Assembly: GCA_045531335.1 (NCBI GenBank)
Contig: JAZSDU010000007.1
Location: forward strand, 14,607-78,606
Source: CAG-452 sp045531335
GTDB lineage: Bacteria > Bacillota > Clostridia > TANB77 > CAG-508
DNA length: 64,000 bases
Direction of reading: 5' to 3'
The notes beneath the pieces were generated by a model that saw nothing but the letters and a program-made list of their open reading frames with translations, did no database searches and was not told where the DNA came from. Positions 8,636 through 17,114 of the stretch are shown here, one piece after another. Position numbers and translations under genes: made by a program. The first letter of the stretch is position 1, and every line of letters begins with the position of its first letter.

Positions 8636-10024
8636 ATGGCAGACAAATCAATGGATAAAATAGTAGCACTTTGTAAAAATAGAGGATTTATATATGCAGG
8701 TTCAGAAATATATGGAGGACTTGCTAATTCATGGGATTACGGACCAATAGGTTCTGAAATGAAGAAAAATATAAAAGATATGTGGTGGAAAAAATTTATA
8801 CATGAATCTAAATATAATGTAGGAATAGATGCAGCTATAATCATGAATCCAGAAGTTTGGGTTACAACAGGACATGTTGGAGGATTTAGTGATCCACTAA
8901 TAGATTGTAAAGATTGTAAAACAAGACATAGAGCAGATAAATTAATAGAAGAATGGGGATTTAAAAACGGAAAAGATATTTCTGGATTAGATGGTTGGTC
9001 AAATGAGCAATTAGTAGAATATATTAAAGATAACAATATTGAATGTCCAAATTGTGGAAAAGTAAATTTTACAGATATAAGAAAATTCAACCTAATGTTT
9101 AAAACATTTATGGGAGTTACAGAAGATGCTAAATCAGAAGTATATTTAAGACCAGAAACAGCACAAGGAATGTTTGTAAACTTTAAAAATGTTCAAAGAA
9201 CAACAAGAAGAAAACTTCCAATGGGAATAGGACAAATGGGACGTTCATTTAGAAACGAAATTACACCAGGTAACTTCATATTTAGAACAAGAGAATTTGA
9301 ACAAATGGAATTAGAATTTTTCTGCAAACCAGGTACAGATTTAGAATGGTATGAATACTGGAAAGAATTCTGTAAAAATTGGTTAATAGGAATAGGAATA
9401 AAAGCAGAAAACTTAAGAATGAGAGAACACTCAAAAGAAGAACTTTCATTCTATAGTAAAGGAACAACAGATATAGAATATTTATTCCCATTTGGTTGGG
9501 GAGAACTTTGGGGAATTGCAGATAGAACAGATTATGATTTAAAAAGACATATGGAAGCATCTAAAGTAGATTTAACATATTTAGATCCGGAAACAAATGA
9601 AAAATACATTCCATACTGTGTAGAACCAGCTGTTGGTGTAGATAGAGTATTCTTAACTGTTTTATGCGATGCATATGAAGAACAAGAAATAGCAGAAGGA
9701 GATGTAAGAACAGTATTACATTTACACCCAAGTATTGCTCCATATAAAGCAGCAGTTTTACCACTTTCTAAAAAACTAAGTGAAAAAGCAACAGAAGTAT
9801 TTGAAAAAATATCAAAAAAATTCATGTGCGAATATGACGAAGCAGGAAGCATAGGAAAAAGATATAGAAGAGAAGACGAAATTGGAACACCTTACTGTAT
9901 AACAGTAGATTTCGAAACAGAAAATGATGATTCAGTAACAATAAGAGACAGAGACACAATGGAGCAAGTAAGAGTAAAAATAGATGAATTAGAAAATTGG
10001 TTAGACGAAAAAATAAATGGATAG
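8636..10024 (+). CDS. glyS: Glycyl-tRNA synthetase, dimeric type
   Basis: Charges tRNA-Gly. The 462-residue class II enzyme is of the alpha2 (single-chain) kind rather than the alpha2beta2 kind. Visible signatures: N-terminal RGFIYAGSEIYGG, motif 2 GQMGRSFRNE (about residues 201-210) followed by REFEQMELEFF, and motif 3 GVDRVF (about 336). Length is normal. It has its own promoter and terminator. Its product tRNA-Gly is what would read GGA at the proposed CGG-A frameshift sites. Confidence 0.97.
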   Translation: MADKSMDKIVALCKNRGFIYAGSEIYGGLANSWDYGPIGSEMKKNIKDMWWKKFIHESKYNVGIDAAIIMNPEVWVTTGHVGGFSDPLIDCKDCKTRHRADKLIEEWGFKNGKDISGLDGWSNEQLVEYIKDNNIECPNCGKVNFTDIRKFNLMFKTFMGVTEDAKSEVYLRPETAQGMFVNFKNVQRTTRRKLPMGIGQMGRSFRNEITPGNFIFRTREFEQMELEFFCKPGTDLEWYEYWKEFCKNWLIGIGIKAENLRMREHSKEELSFYSKGTTDIEYLFPFGWGELWGIADRTDYDLKRHMEASKVDLTYLDPETNEKYIPYCVEPAVGVDRVFLTVLCDAYEEQEIAEGDVRTVLHLHPSIAPYKAAVLPLSKKLSEKATEVFEKISKKFMCEYDEAGSIGKRYRREDEIGTPYCITVDFETENDDSVTIRDRDTMEQVRVKIDELENWLDEKING

Positions 10025-10032
10025 AATAAAAG

Positions 10033-10066
10033 CAAACCCACCTACAATATGGTGGGTTTGGTTTTT
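10033..10066 (+). terminator. Terminator after glyS
   Basis: AAACCCACC/GGTGGGTTT stem, eight-base loop, trailing GTTTTT. Confidence 0.9.
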
Positions 10067-10100
10067 GAAAAAATTGTCGAAAAGTTTTGTCAAAAAGTTA

Positions 10101-10130
10101 TTGAATTTGAATACAAATATAAATTATAAT
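10101..10130 (+). promoter_or_regulatory. Promoter of the type II TA pair
   Basis: TTGAAT (10101-10106), 18 bp spacer, TATAAT (10125-10130). Confidence 0.6.
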
Positions 10131-10178
10131 ATAAATGAAAATGCATAAATAAATATCTAAATAAAAGAGGTGTTATAT

Positions 10179-10437
10179 ATGATAGATAAAGAGAGAAACA
10201 ATAGACTTTTTGAAGAATTTAAGAGAAAAACTTATGAAGAGTTAGATGAATTAGAAAAAAATTCTAATATATCATATAATGATTACGTTGTATTAAGTGT
10301 TGCAAGAGGAATAAAAGAAATAGAAGATGGGAAACCACGGAATACCAGCAGAGGAAGTTTTTAAAGAATTACTAGGAGAAGAATATAGAGAAAGTAATAT
10401 TCTTGAAAGTAGCAAAAGCAGACTTAACACATATTAA
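10179..10437 (+). CDS. RelB/ParD-like antitoxin, read through a +1 shift at CGG-A
   Basis: From the ATG at 10179 (RBS AGAGGTG) the frame reaches CGG at 10338-10340 and would stop at 10362-10364. Skipping C10338 continues as Gly-Ile-Pro-Ala-Glu-Glu-Val-Phe to a stop at 10435-10437, giving 85 residues. The region after the shift (G-I-P-A-E-E-V-F-x-E-L-L) is the usual C-terminal end of the helix preceding the toxin-binding tail in such antitoxins. The corrected frame overlaps the toxin start at 10403. The family call rests on pattern and on the adjacent toxin. Confidence 0.72.
10338..10341 (+). other. CGG-A +1 frameshift site in the antitoxin
   Basis: Context CCA CGG A: Pro codon, in-frame CGG, then A. 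The unshifted frame ends eight sense codons after CGG. The shifted frame reads CCA-(C)-GGA-ATA-CCA. Confidence 0.75.
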
Positions 10438-10690
10438 AATGTATATAGGACAAGATTCTGTTTATTATGCCAATAAGACTATTAAAGAAATTAAGGAAAA
10501 AATTGATAATTTATTAACTTTTCCATATATGGGTAGATGTGTCCCGGAATTTAATTCTAAATTAATACGAGAAGTAATATATAAATCTTACAGAATTATG
10601 TATTACATTAATTCAAATAATATTTATATCATAAAGATTTTACATCATTCTCAAAACATTTTATATTTTAAATCTAAATTATTTCATTAA
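10403..10690 (+). CDS. RelE/ParE-family toxin
   Basis: A small mRNA interferase or gyrase-poison fold. Visible family features are KADLTHIKMYI near the N terminus, the FPYMGRCVPE turn, and the C-terminal SYRIMYYI ... IKILHHSQN core strands, where ParE-like toxins have a YRxxY ... HxR/Q pattern. The frame is open from 10376; the TTG at 10403 is the only reasonable start, though a start a few codons upstream cannot be excluded because ParE proteins usually begin about ten residues earlier. It overlaps the frameshifted antitoxin by 35 bases. Confidence 0.75.
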   Translation: MKVAKADLTHIKMYIGQDSVYYANKTIKEIKEKIDNLLTFPYMGRCVPEFNSKLIREVIYKSYRIMYYINSNNIYIIKILHHSQNILYFKSKLFH

Positions 10691-10805
10691 AACAAACTTA
10701 AATAACAGAAATGTATTTATGCATTTTCATATATTTATTGCTTATACTAGCTAAAAATATCAATATATGATATTATTTATACGAACAATTTTTAGGAGGA
10801 ATAAC

Positions 10806-13800
10806 ATGTCAACAAAATGGACTAGTAATCAATTACAAGCAATAAATAAAAAAGATAAAAACATATTAGTTGCAGCTGCTGCGCGGAAGCGGTAAGACTA
10901 CTGTGCTTGTAGAAAGAATTATTAATAAAATAATAAATGAAAAAATAGATATAGATAAACTCCTAATTGTAACATTTACAAATGCTGCAGCATCTGAAAT
11001 GAGACAAAGAATATTGGAAGCTGTATATTCAAAAATAGATGAAAATCCGGAAAATTTAGATTTGCAAAGACAAATTTTATTATTAAACAAAGCAAATATT
11101 TCAACAATACACTCTTTCTGTTTAGAAGTTATTAAAAACTATTTTTATGAAATAGGTATATCATCTAATTTTAGAATTGGAGACACTTCAGAAATAGAAT
11201 TATTAAAACAAGAAACTTTAGAAGAAGTTTTTGAAAAATTATATGAAGAAAAAAACGAAGAGTTTATAGAACTTGTAAATACATATAGTGGATATAGAGA
11301 TGATGATTCTTTAAAAGAATTGATTTCAAAAATATACAACTATTCTCAAAGTATGCCATTTCCAAATGAATGGATAAATGAAAGTGTAGAAAGATTTAAT
11401 TTAGAAAACAAACTAGAGCAAGATTTTGAAAAAACTTTATGGGGGCAAATTTTATTAGAATATTTTATAGATGAGATTAAATCATGTATAAGCGATTTAG
11501 AAGGACTAACTATAAAACTTGAAAGAGAATTTGATTTAGAAAGATATTATTCAGTTATATTAAATGATATTGAAAATTTAAAAAAATTAGTAAAAGAAAA
11601 TCAAACTTGGAATGATATATATATTAATTTAAATAATATAAAATTTGAAACATGGCCAAGACAAGCTAAAACAGATTGCGAATTAAAAGATGAATGCAAG
11701 AGAGTAAGAGATGAAGTTAAAGGTAGAGTAAAAGATTTAACAAAAAAGATATTTATATATACATCAGAAGAAGCTAATCAAGACATATATGAAATGTATA
11801 AAATACTTAAATCTTTAGAAAAAGTGATATTAGAATTTTCGAATAGATATCAAGAAAATAAAAAAGATAAAAACATAATAGATTTTAATGATATAGAACA
11901 TTATGCATTAAAGATATTAGTAAAAAAAGATGAACAAACAAATTATATTCCTACAGATATCGCTATGAATTATAAAGAAAAATTTGTAGAAATTGCAATA
12001 GATGAATATCAAGATAGTAACTTAGTGCAAGAATATATTTTAACAACAATATCAAATGGTAACAATATATTTATGGTTGGAGATGTTAAACAAAGTATAT
12101 ATAAATTTAGACAAGCAAGACCAGAATTGTTTTTAGAAAAATACGATAAATATATTCTGGCAGAAGATGAAGAAAGTGCATGCAAGGAAGATACTAAAAT
12201 ACAATTATTTAAAAACTTTAGAAGCAGAAAAAATGTTTTAGATTTTACTAATATAATATTTGAAAACATTATGAGTAAAAAACTAGGAGATATTGATTAT
12301 GATGAAAAAGAATATCTAAACTTAGGAGCAAATTTTGAAGAATGTAAAGAACTTACTTCAGGAAAAGTAGAATTAGATATTATAGATTTAACTAGCGAAG
12401 AAACAGATGAAAATGAAACAGATGAAGTAATATTAGAAAAAACTGAACTAGAAGCAAAATATGTAGCAAATAGAATAAAAGAATTATTAGATAGCAATTT
12501 ACATATTTATGATAAAAAACAAGGATACAGGAAGGTAACATATAAGGATATTGTAATATTACTTAGAACAACATCTAATGTTGCAAATATTTATGAAAAA
12601 GAATTAAATAAATTGGAACTACCTGTATTTAGTGATTCTACATCAAGTTATTTTGAAACAGAAGAAATACAAACAATATTATCTGTTTTAAGAATAATAG
12701 ATAATCCAAATTCAGATATTCCATTAGTTACAGTAATGCGTTCCAAAATTGGTGGCTTTACAGACAACGAATTAGTAGAGATAAGACTTACATCTAAAAA
12801 TACGAGTTATTATGAAGTTCTAGAGGAAGTTAAAAATAGTAATGAAGAAAGCAAGTTAAAACAAAAAGTAATAGACTTTTTAAACATGCTAGAGGAATGG
12901 CAACAAAAACAAGAATATTTAGCTTTAGATGAACTAATATGGTATATATATGAAAGTACAAACTATTATGACTTTGTAAATAGCAATCCAAATGGAGAAT
13001 TAAAGACTGCAAATTTAAAATTGTTATTTGAAAAAGCAAAAGATTATGAAAAAGCAAGCTTTAAAGGATTATATAATTTTATAAATTATATAGATAAAAT
13101 AAGTAAATCATCAGGAGATGTAGGGTCTGCAAAACTAATTGGAGAGAATGAAAATGTAATTAGAATAATGAGTATCCATAAAAGTAAAGGACTTGAATTT
13201 CCAGTTGTGTTCCTTTGTGGAACAGGTAAAATGTTTAATGTACAAGACTTAAATCAAAATATATTATTGCATCAAGATATGGGATTTGGACCTAAATATA
13301 TAAATTATGAAAGGAAGATTGAATATAACACTCTTGCAAAAGAAGCAATAAGAGTAAAAACATTAAATGAAATTTTATCAGAAGAAATGAGACTTCTATA
13401 TGTTGCACTAACTCGTGCAAAAGAAAAATTAATAATTACTGGATGTGATAAAAACCTTAAAAAATCAATTTCACAAAAAGAAAATTCAAATGTAGATATT
13501 GTAAATATAAGAAAAGCGAAATCATATTTAGACTGGTTAGAATTAGTGCATCTAAATGATAAAGAAAAAACAGATGATATTTTAGAAGTGAATTTCGTAA
13601 ATAAAAATGAAATAAAAGAAGAATTGGATAATAAAGAACAAGAAACTGAAGGTAATATTAGGCTTTGGAATGAAGTAGATAAAGAATTAGAAGGAAAAGT
13701 AGATAAACTTCTAGCTTGGAGATATCCATATTTAAAGAGTACAAAAATTGAAGGCAAAGCATCTGTAACAGATATTGCAAAAGGAAAGAAGAAAAACTTA

Positions 13801-14358
13801 ATAGATATAACCGAAAAACCAAAATTCTTAAGTGAAAAACAAGAATTAAACAAAGCAGAAATTGGTACATTAATGCATTTAATTATGCAAAAGTTGGATT
13901 TTAGTAAAACATATAATGAAGAAACAATAAAAGAATTGATACAAGAATTAATAGCTACAAAAATTATTAATGAAAATCAAGCAAAATATGTTAATATACA
14001 AAAAATATTGAAATTTACTGAATCAGATTTATATTTAGAACTTAAAGAAGCAAAAGAAGTACATAAAGAAAAACCTTTTTATATTTATATAGCATCTAAT
14101 GAAATATATAATGATGAAACAGATGAAAAAATATTAGTTCAAGGAATTATTGATTTATATTACATAGATAAAAATGGTAAGTTGATTTTGGTAGATTACA
14201 AAACAGATTACGTTGCAAATAATAATGAATATGAATTAATTGATAAATATAAAGGACAATTAGAAATTTACAAAAGGGCATTAGAACAAGCATTAAATAA
14301 AAAGGTAGAAGCGGTATATATATATTCAACTTATCTAGATAAAAAGGTATTAATTTGA
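10806..14358 (+). CDS. addA: AddA helicase-nuclease subunit, read through a +1 shift at CGG-A in Walker A
   Basis: UvrD-like helicase and RecB-type nuclease subunit for double-strand break repair. The start at 10806 has AGGAGGA upstream. Frame 0 ends at codon 30; skipping C10884 joins residues 1-26 to the remainder for 1183 residues, close to B. subtilis AddA. Walker A becomes AAAAGSGKT (Gly27-Ser-Gly-Lys-Thr). Downstream motifs are intact: DEYQD (about residues 399-403), KQSIYKFRQARPELF, HKSKGLEFPVVF, LLYVALTRAKEKL, and the nuclease motif GIIDLYY ... VDYKTD near the C terminus. addB is not in the window. No other interruption is present in 3.5 kb, which argues against a decaying pseudogene. 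Confidence 0.9.
10884..10887 (+). other. CGG-A +1 frameshift site in addA
   Basis: Context GCG CGG A. Unshifted reading gives Arg-Lys-Arg-stop. The shifted codon is GGA for the invariant first Gly of the Walker A core G-S-G-K-T, which fixes both the position of the shift and the residue inserted. Confidence 0.85.
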
Positions 14359-14360
14359 TT

Positions 14361-14502
14361 TGTAGGGGTCGGGTTCCACCCCGACCCGCAATGAAATTTA
14401 ATTAAACGTAGGGGGCCTGTGTCCGCCCTCTTATATTTTCTGAACCAAACCTAAAAATGTAGAGAAAATGTAGGGGTCGACGTCCTCGGCGACCCGTGCT
14501 CC
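14361..14502. repeat. Three family A stem-loop repeats in a row
   Basis: Units start at 14361 (TGTAGGGGTCGGGTTCC, arms GGGTCGGG/CCCGACCC), 14407 (GTAGGGGGCCTGTGTCC) and 14469 (TGTAGGGGTCGACGTCC). They fill the space after addA. Confidence 0.7.
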
Positions 14503-14530
14503 AAAGAAATACTCAATAATAAAATTAAAA

Positions 14531-14611
14531 TAAAGGCTAAAATATTAATTTTTGAAACAAAAACCCCTAGGCCGGGGCATTGTTTGCAAAAATTAATTAT
14601 TTTAGCTTTTA
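14531..14611. repeat. Long fold-back element
   Basis: About 30-bp imperfect inverted repeat: left arm 14531-14560, right arm 14581-14611, with an inner CCCC ... GGGG stem around TAGGCC. It is not followed by a T run, so it is not a simple terminator. Confidence 0.6.
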
Positions 14612-14699
14612 CATTTTGATTAAAATCAATAGATTTTAATCAAATCGATAAAGTTACACAAATATTCTTAATTCCTACTCGAGAAACTAATGAATATAT

Positions 14700-14728
14700 T
14701 TGCACTTTTACATAAAATATGATATAAT
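14700..14728 (+). promoter_or_regulatory. Promoter with a long leader
   Basis: TTGCAC (14700-14705), 17 bp spacer, extended -10 TGATATAAT (hexamer 14723-14728). The start codon is about 120 bases downstream of the expected transcription start, and the leader (14735-14855) contains small inverted segments but no riboswitch class that I recognise. Confidence 0.65.
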
Positions 14729-14855
14729 AAACGAGCATAAATTTTTGCATAAACCTTTTAAGGGGAAGTGAGCTAGAGTAAAATTAAAGTCAGTTTCTAG
14801 TTTATGATGGCTTAAATATTGTGACTACGCAAAATTTGCAGAAAGGTGATATGGT

Positions 14856-15155
14856 ATGAAATTTATAAAAGTTCATCCAATTTATTGGTCTAAAGATGAA
14901 AATGAAGAAGAGTTTCCTAAAGTGTCCGAAATTAAGATTTTGAATGTGAATTCTATAAAAATATGCGAAAAATCTGAAACATGCTTAATCGGGGATAAAG
15001 GTCTTAAATCATCACAGTTGCAGAATTTAAGAGCTAATTTGGGAGATAAAGCTATAAGCAAATATGCTACTGAAATAATCTTTAAAAGTTTTTTCACTAA
15101 GAGAATTGTGGTTGCAGAAAGTTTGGATTATCTTTACGAACAATTGAATGAATAA
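14856..15155 (+). CDS. Small protein with an FlbD-like pattern, 99 aa
   Basis: Not firmly recognised. The layout VNSIKICEKSETCLI ... TKRIVVAESLDYLYEQL resembles the short FlbD-like fold (I-x-L-N-x-D-x-I ... V-x-ES-x-e-V), but no flagellar genes are nearby and a 25-residue insertion (about 45-72) separates the halves. It has its own promoter with a long leader and its own terminator, suggesting independent regulation. RBS AAAGGTG is eight bases upstream. Confidence 0.55.
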   Translation: MKFIKVHPIYWSKDENEEEFPKVSEIKILNVNSIKICEKSETCLIGDKGLKSSQLQNLRANLGDKAISKYATEIIFKSFFTKRIVVAESLDYLYEQLNE

Positions 15156-15163
15156 TACCATGT

Positions 15164-15194
15164 AGGCTATTAAGTAACTCTTAATAGCCTTTTC
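15164..15194 (+). terminator. Terminator
   Basis: GGCTATTAAG/CTTAATAGCC stem, five-base loop, TTTTCCTTT tail. Confidence 0.9.
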
Positions 15195-15256
15195 CTTTAC
15201 AAATTTTACAAAATATAGTATAATTATGTAGAATTGAGTAAAAGGAGAAATAAATA

Positions 15257-15745
15257 ATGGAAACAATGAAAAAATTCAAAATATATTTTTATATATTTAT
15301 ACTAGCATTTTTAATAATAACACTTTTAACAAATTTATTAATGAGAGATAATTACAGAGCTATAGATTACAAAGTAAAATCAAATTTACTGGAAATGAAA
15401 GTTGTAGAATGTAAGGCTGCATATTCAACAGGATATATAAAAGGGAGTGTAACAAATAATACTGGAGAATTAATTCCTTTAAAATATTTACAAATAAATT
15501 TATATAATAAAGATGATGTGTATTTAGGAAGTGAATATAAAGAATTAAAGAATTTTTATCCTCAAGAAACAATTAATTTTGATATAGGTTACGATTATAT
15601 TAATACAGATAAGGTGGTACTAGGTTTAATAGATGAAATACCACAAAAAGAACAAAATAATTTTTTAGTTGATTTAGGCGATGAACAGTTAGAGATTGCT
15701 GCTCCAATTGCAGGAACTCTTCTTCTATTCGCTATAATACCATAA
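15257..15745 (+). CDS. Membrane-anchored FxLYD-like protein
   Basis: 162 residues with an N-terminal membrane anchor (about 10-27), an extracytoplasmic domain (about 45-125) with the FxLYD-family pattern GYIKGSVTNNTGELIPLKYLQINLYNKDD ... shortened here to G-x-V-x-N-x-T ... L-Y-x-K-D, and a hydrophobic C-terminal end (about 143-161). FxLYD domains are small beta sandwiches of unknown function found in secreted Gram-positive proteins. GGAG is nine bases before the ATG. Confidence 0.6.
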   Translation: METMKKFKIYFYIFILAFLIITLLTNLLMRDNYRAIDYKVKSNLLEMKVVECKAAYSTGYIKGSVTNNTGELIPLKYLQINLYNKDDVYLGSEYKELKNFYPQETINFDIGYDYINTDKVVLGLIDEIPQKEQNNFLVDLGDEQLEIAAPIAGTLLLFAIIP

Positions 15746-15777
15746 TTATATAGGCAAAATAGAATAATAAAAAATTT

Positions 15778-15825
15778 AAATAGCAAATTGTTTTAAAAAA
15801 GTATAAAAAACATTTGCTATTTTTA
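15778..15825 (+). terminator. Terminator
   Basis: AAATAGCAAAT / ATTTGCTATTTTT stem with one bulged base and an A/T-rich loop. Confidence 0.75.
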
Positions 15826-15903
15826 ATATTCTGTAATATAATTGCAACATAAATGTAATATTTTTGTAAATAATAATACAGATTAGAAAGGATAGGGTGC
15901 CAG

Positions 15904-16908
15904 ATGTTTGGTTTTAGAGGTTTTGGACAAGATATAGGAATAGATTTAGGAACAGCAACAGTAATAGCTTATGTTAAAGGGAAAGGCATTGTTTTAAGAG
16001 AACCTTCAGTAGTTGCGGTTAATAATCTTACTAACGAAGTGTTAGCAGTAGGAGGAGAGGCAAGAAGAATGCTTGGAAGAACACCAGGTAATATTGTTGC
16101 AACAAGACCACTAAAAGATGGTGTAATATCTGATTATACTGTTACAGAAAAAATGTTAAAACATTTTATAAATAAAATATGTGGGAAGTTTGTATTCGCA
16201 CCAAGAATTATGATTTGTATACCATCACAAGTAACAGAAGTTGAGAAAAAAGCTGTAATAGATGCTGCTTCTCAAGCTGGAGCAAGAAGGGTATATTTAA
16301 TAGAAGAACCAATTGCAGCAGCTATAGGAGCTGGAATAGATATATCTAAACCTTGCGGAAATATGGTAGTAGATATTGGTGGAGGAACAACAGATGTTGC
16401 TGTTATATCGCTTGGAGGATCAGTTGTAAGTACTTCACTAAAAGTTGCTGGAGATAAGTTCGATGAAGCTATAGTAAGATATATTAAGAAAAAACACAAT
16501 GTTATGATTGGTGAAAGAACAGCAGAAGATTTAAAAGTTAATATAGGATGTGTATATCCAAAAATACAAGACACAGAAATGGATATTAGAGGAAGAGATT
16601 TAATAACAGGACTTCCAAAAACAATAACAATAAAATCAAGTGAGATGATGGAAGCATTAATGGAGCCTGCAATGTTAATAGTAGATGCAGTTCATTCTAC
16701 ACTAGAAAGAACACCACCAGAGCTTGCAGCAGATATAAGTGACAGAGGAATATATATGACAGGTGGAGGATGTTTAGTAGATGGACTAGATAAGCTTATT
16801 CAACAACAAACAGGAATTAATGTAATGATAGCAGAAGACGCGGTAAGTTGTGTTGCTCTAGGAACAGGAAAAGCATTAGATAATTTGGATACATTAGATG
16901 GAAAATAA
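15904..16908 (+). CDS. mreB: Rod-shape protein MreB/Mbl
   Basis: Actin-like ATPase that organises lateral wall synthesis. All actin-fold phosphate motifs are visible: DIGIDLGTATV near residue 10, the connect motif GGEARRMLGRTPGNIVATRPLKDGVI (start near residue 56, partial quote GGEARRMLGRTP), and DIGGGTTDVAVI near residue 157. 334 residues is standard. mreC and mreD do not follow, so this may be the Mbl or MreBH type member rather than the mreBCD operon copy. Confidence 0.95.
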   Translation: MFGFRGFGQDIGIDLGTATVIAYVKGKGIVLREPSVVAVNNLTNEVLAVGGEARRMLGRTPGNIVATRPLKDGVISDYTVTEKMLKHFINKICGKFVFAPRIMICIPSQVTEVEKKAVIDAASQAGARRVYLIEEPIAAAIGAGIDISKPCGNMVVDIGGGTTDVAVISLGGSVVSTSLKVAGDKFDEAIVRYIKKKHNVMIGERTAEDLKVNIGCVYPKIQDTEMDIRGRDLITGLPKTITIKSSEMMEALMEPAMLIVDAVHSTLERTPPELAADISDRGIYMTGGGCLVDGLDKLIQQQTGINVMIAEDAVSCVALGTGKALDNLDTLDGK

Positions 16909-16916
16909 GAGCGTGC

Positions 16917-16971
16917 GGACGTGAGGTCATAAAATTGCATTTCGTGGGAAATGAAATTTTTGCCTCCGTCC
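16917..16971. repeat. Fold-back hairpin after mreB
   Basis: Arms GGACG-GAGG ... ATTTC and GAAAT ... CCTCCGTCC pair over about 22 bp around GTGG. It begins 9 bases after the mreB stop and lacks a terminal T run. Confidence 0.55.
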
Positions 16972-17007
16972 TAGCGAGTTTTAGGGAGAAATATTTTAAT
17001 TAAATGT

Positions 17008-17086
17008 TGTAGTGGTCGGGTTCCATCCCGACCCGCAGAATAAAAATAAAAAAATCAGCGGGCGAGGGTAGAACCTCGCCCCTACA
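17008..17086. repeat. Composite family A repeat
   Basis: Outer ends TGTAGTGG ... CCCCTACA; left arm GGTCGGGTTCCATCCCGACC is a hairpin, right arm GGGCGAGG ... CCTCGCCC another. It sits between mreB and mtaB. Confidence 0.7.
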
Positions 17087-17114
17087 ATTATAAATGAATT
17101 AATAGGAGAATTTT

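Larger units (their letters stand above)
10131..10734. repeat. Inverted repeat pair flanking the TA module
   Basis: ATGAAAATGCATAAATA at 10135-10151 is repeated as its exact reverse complement at 10714-10730; with one mismatch the pair extends to 10131-10151 and 10714-10734. The pair encloses both TA genes. Confidence 0.7.
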
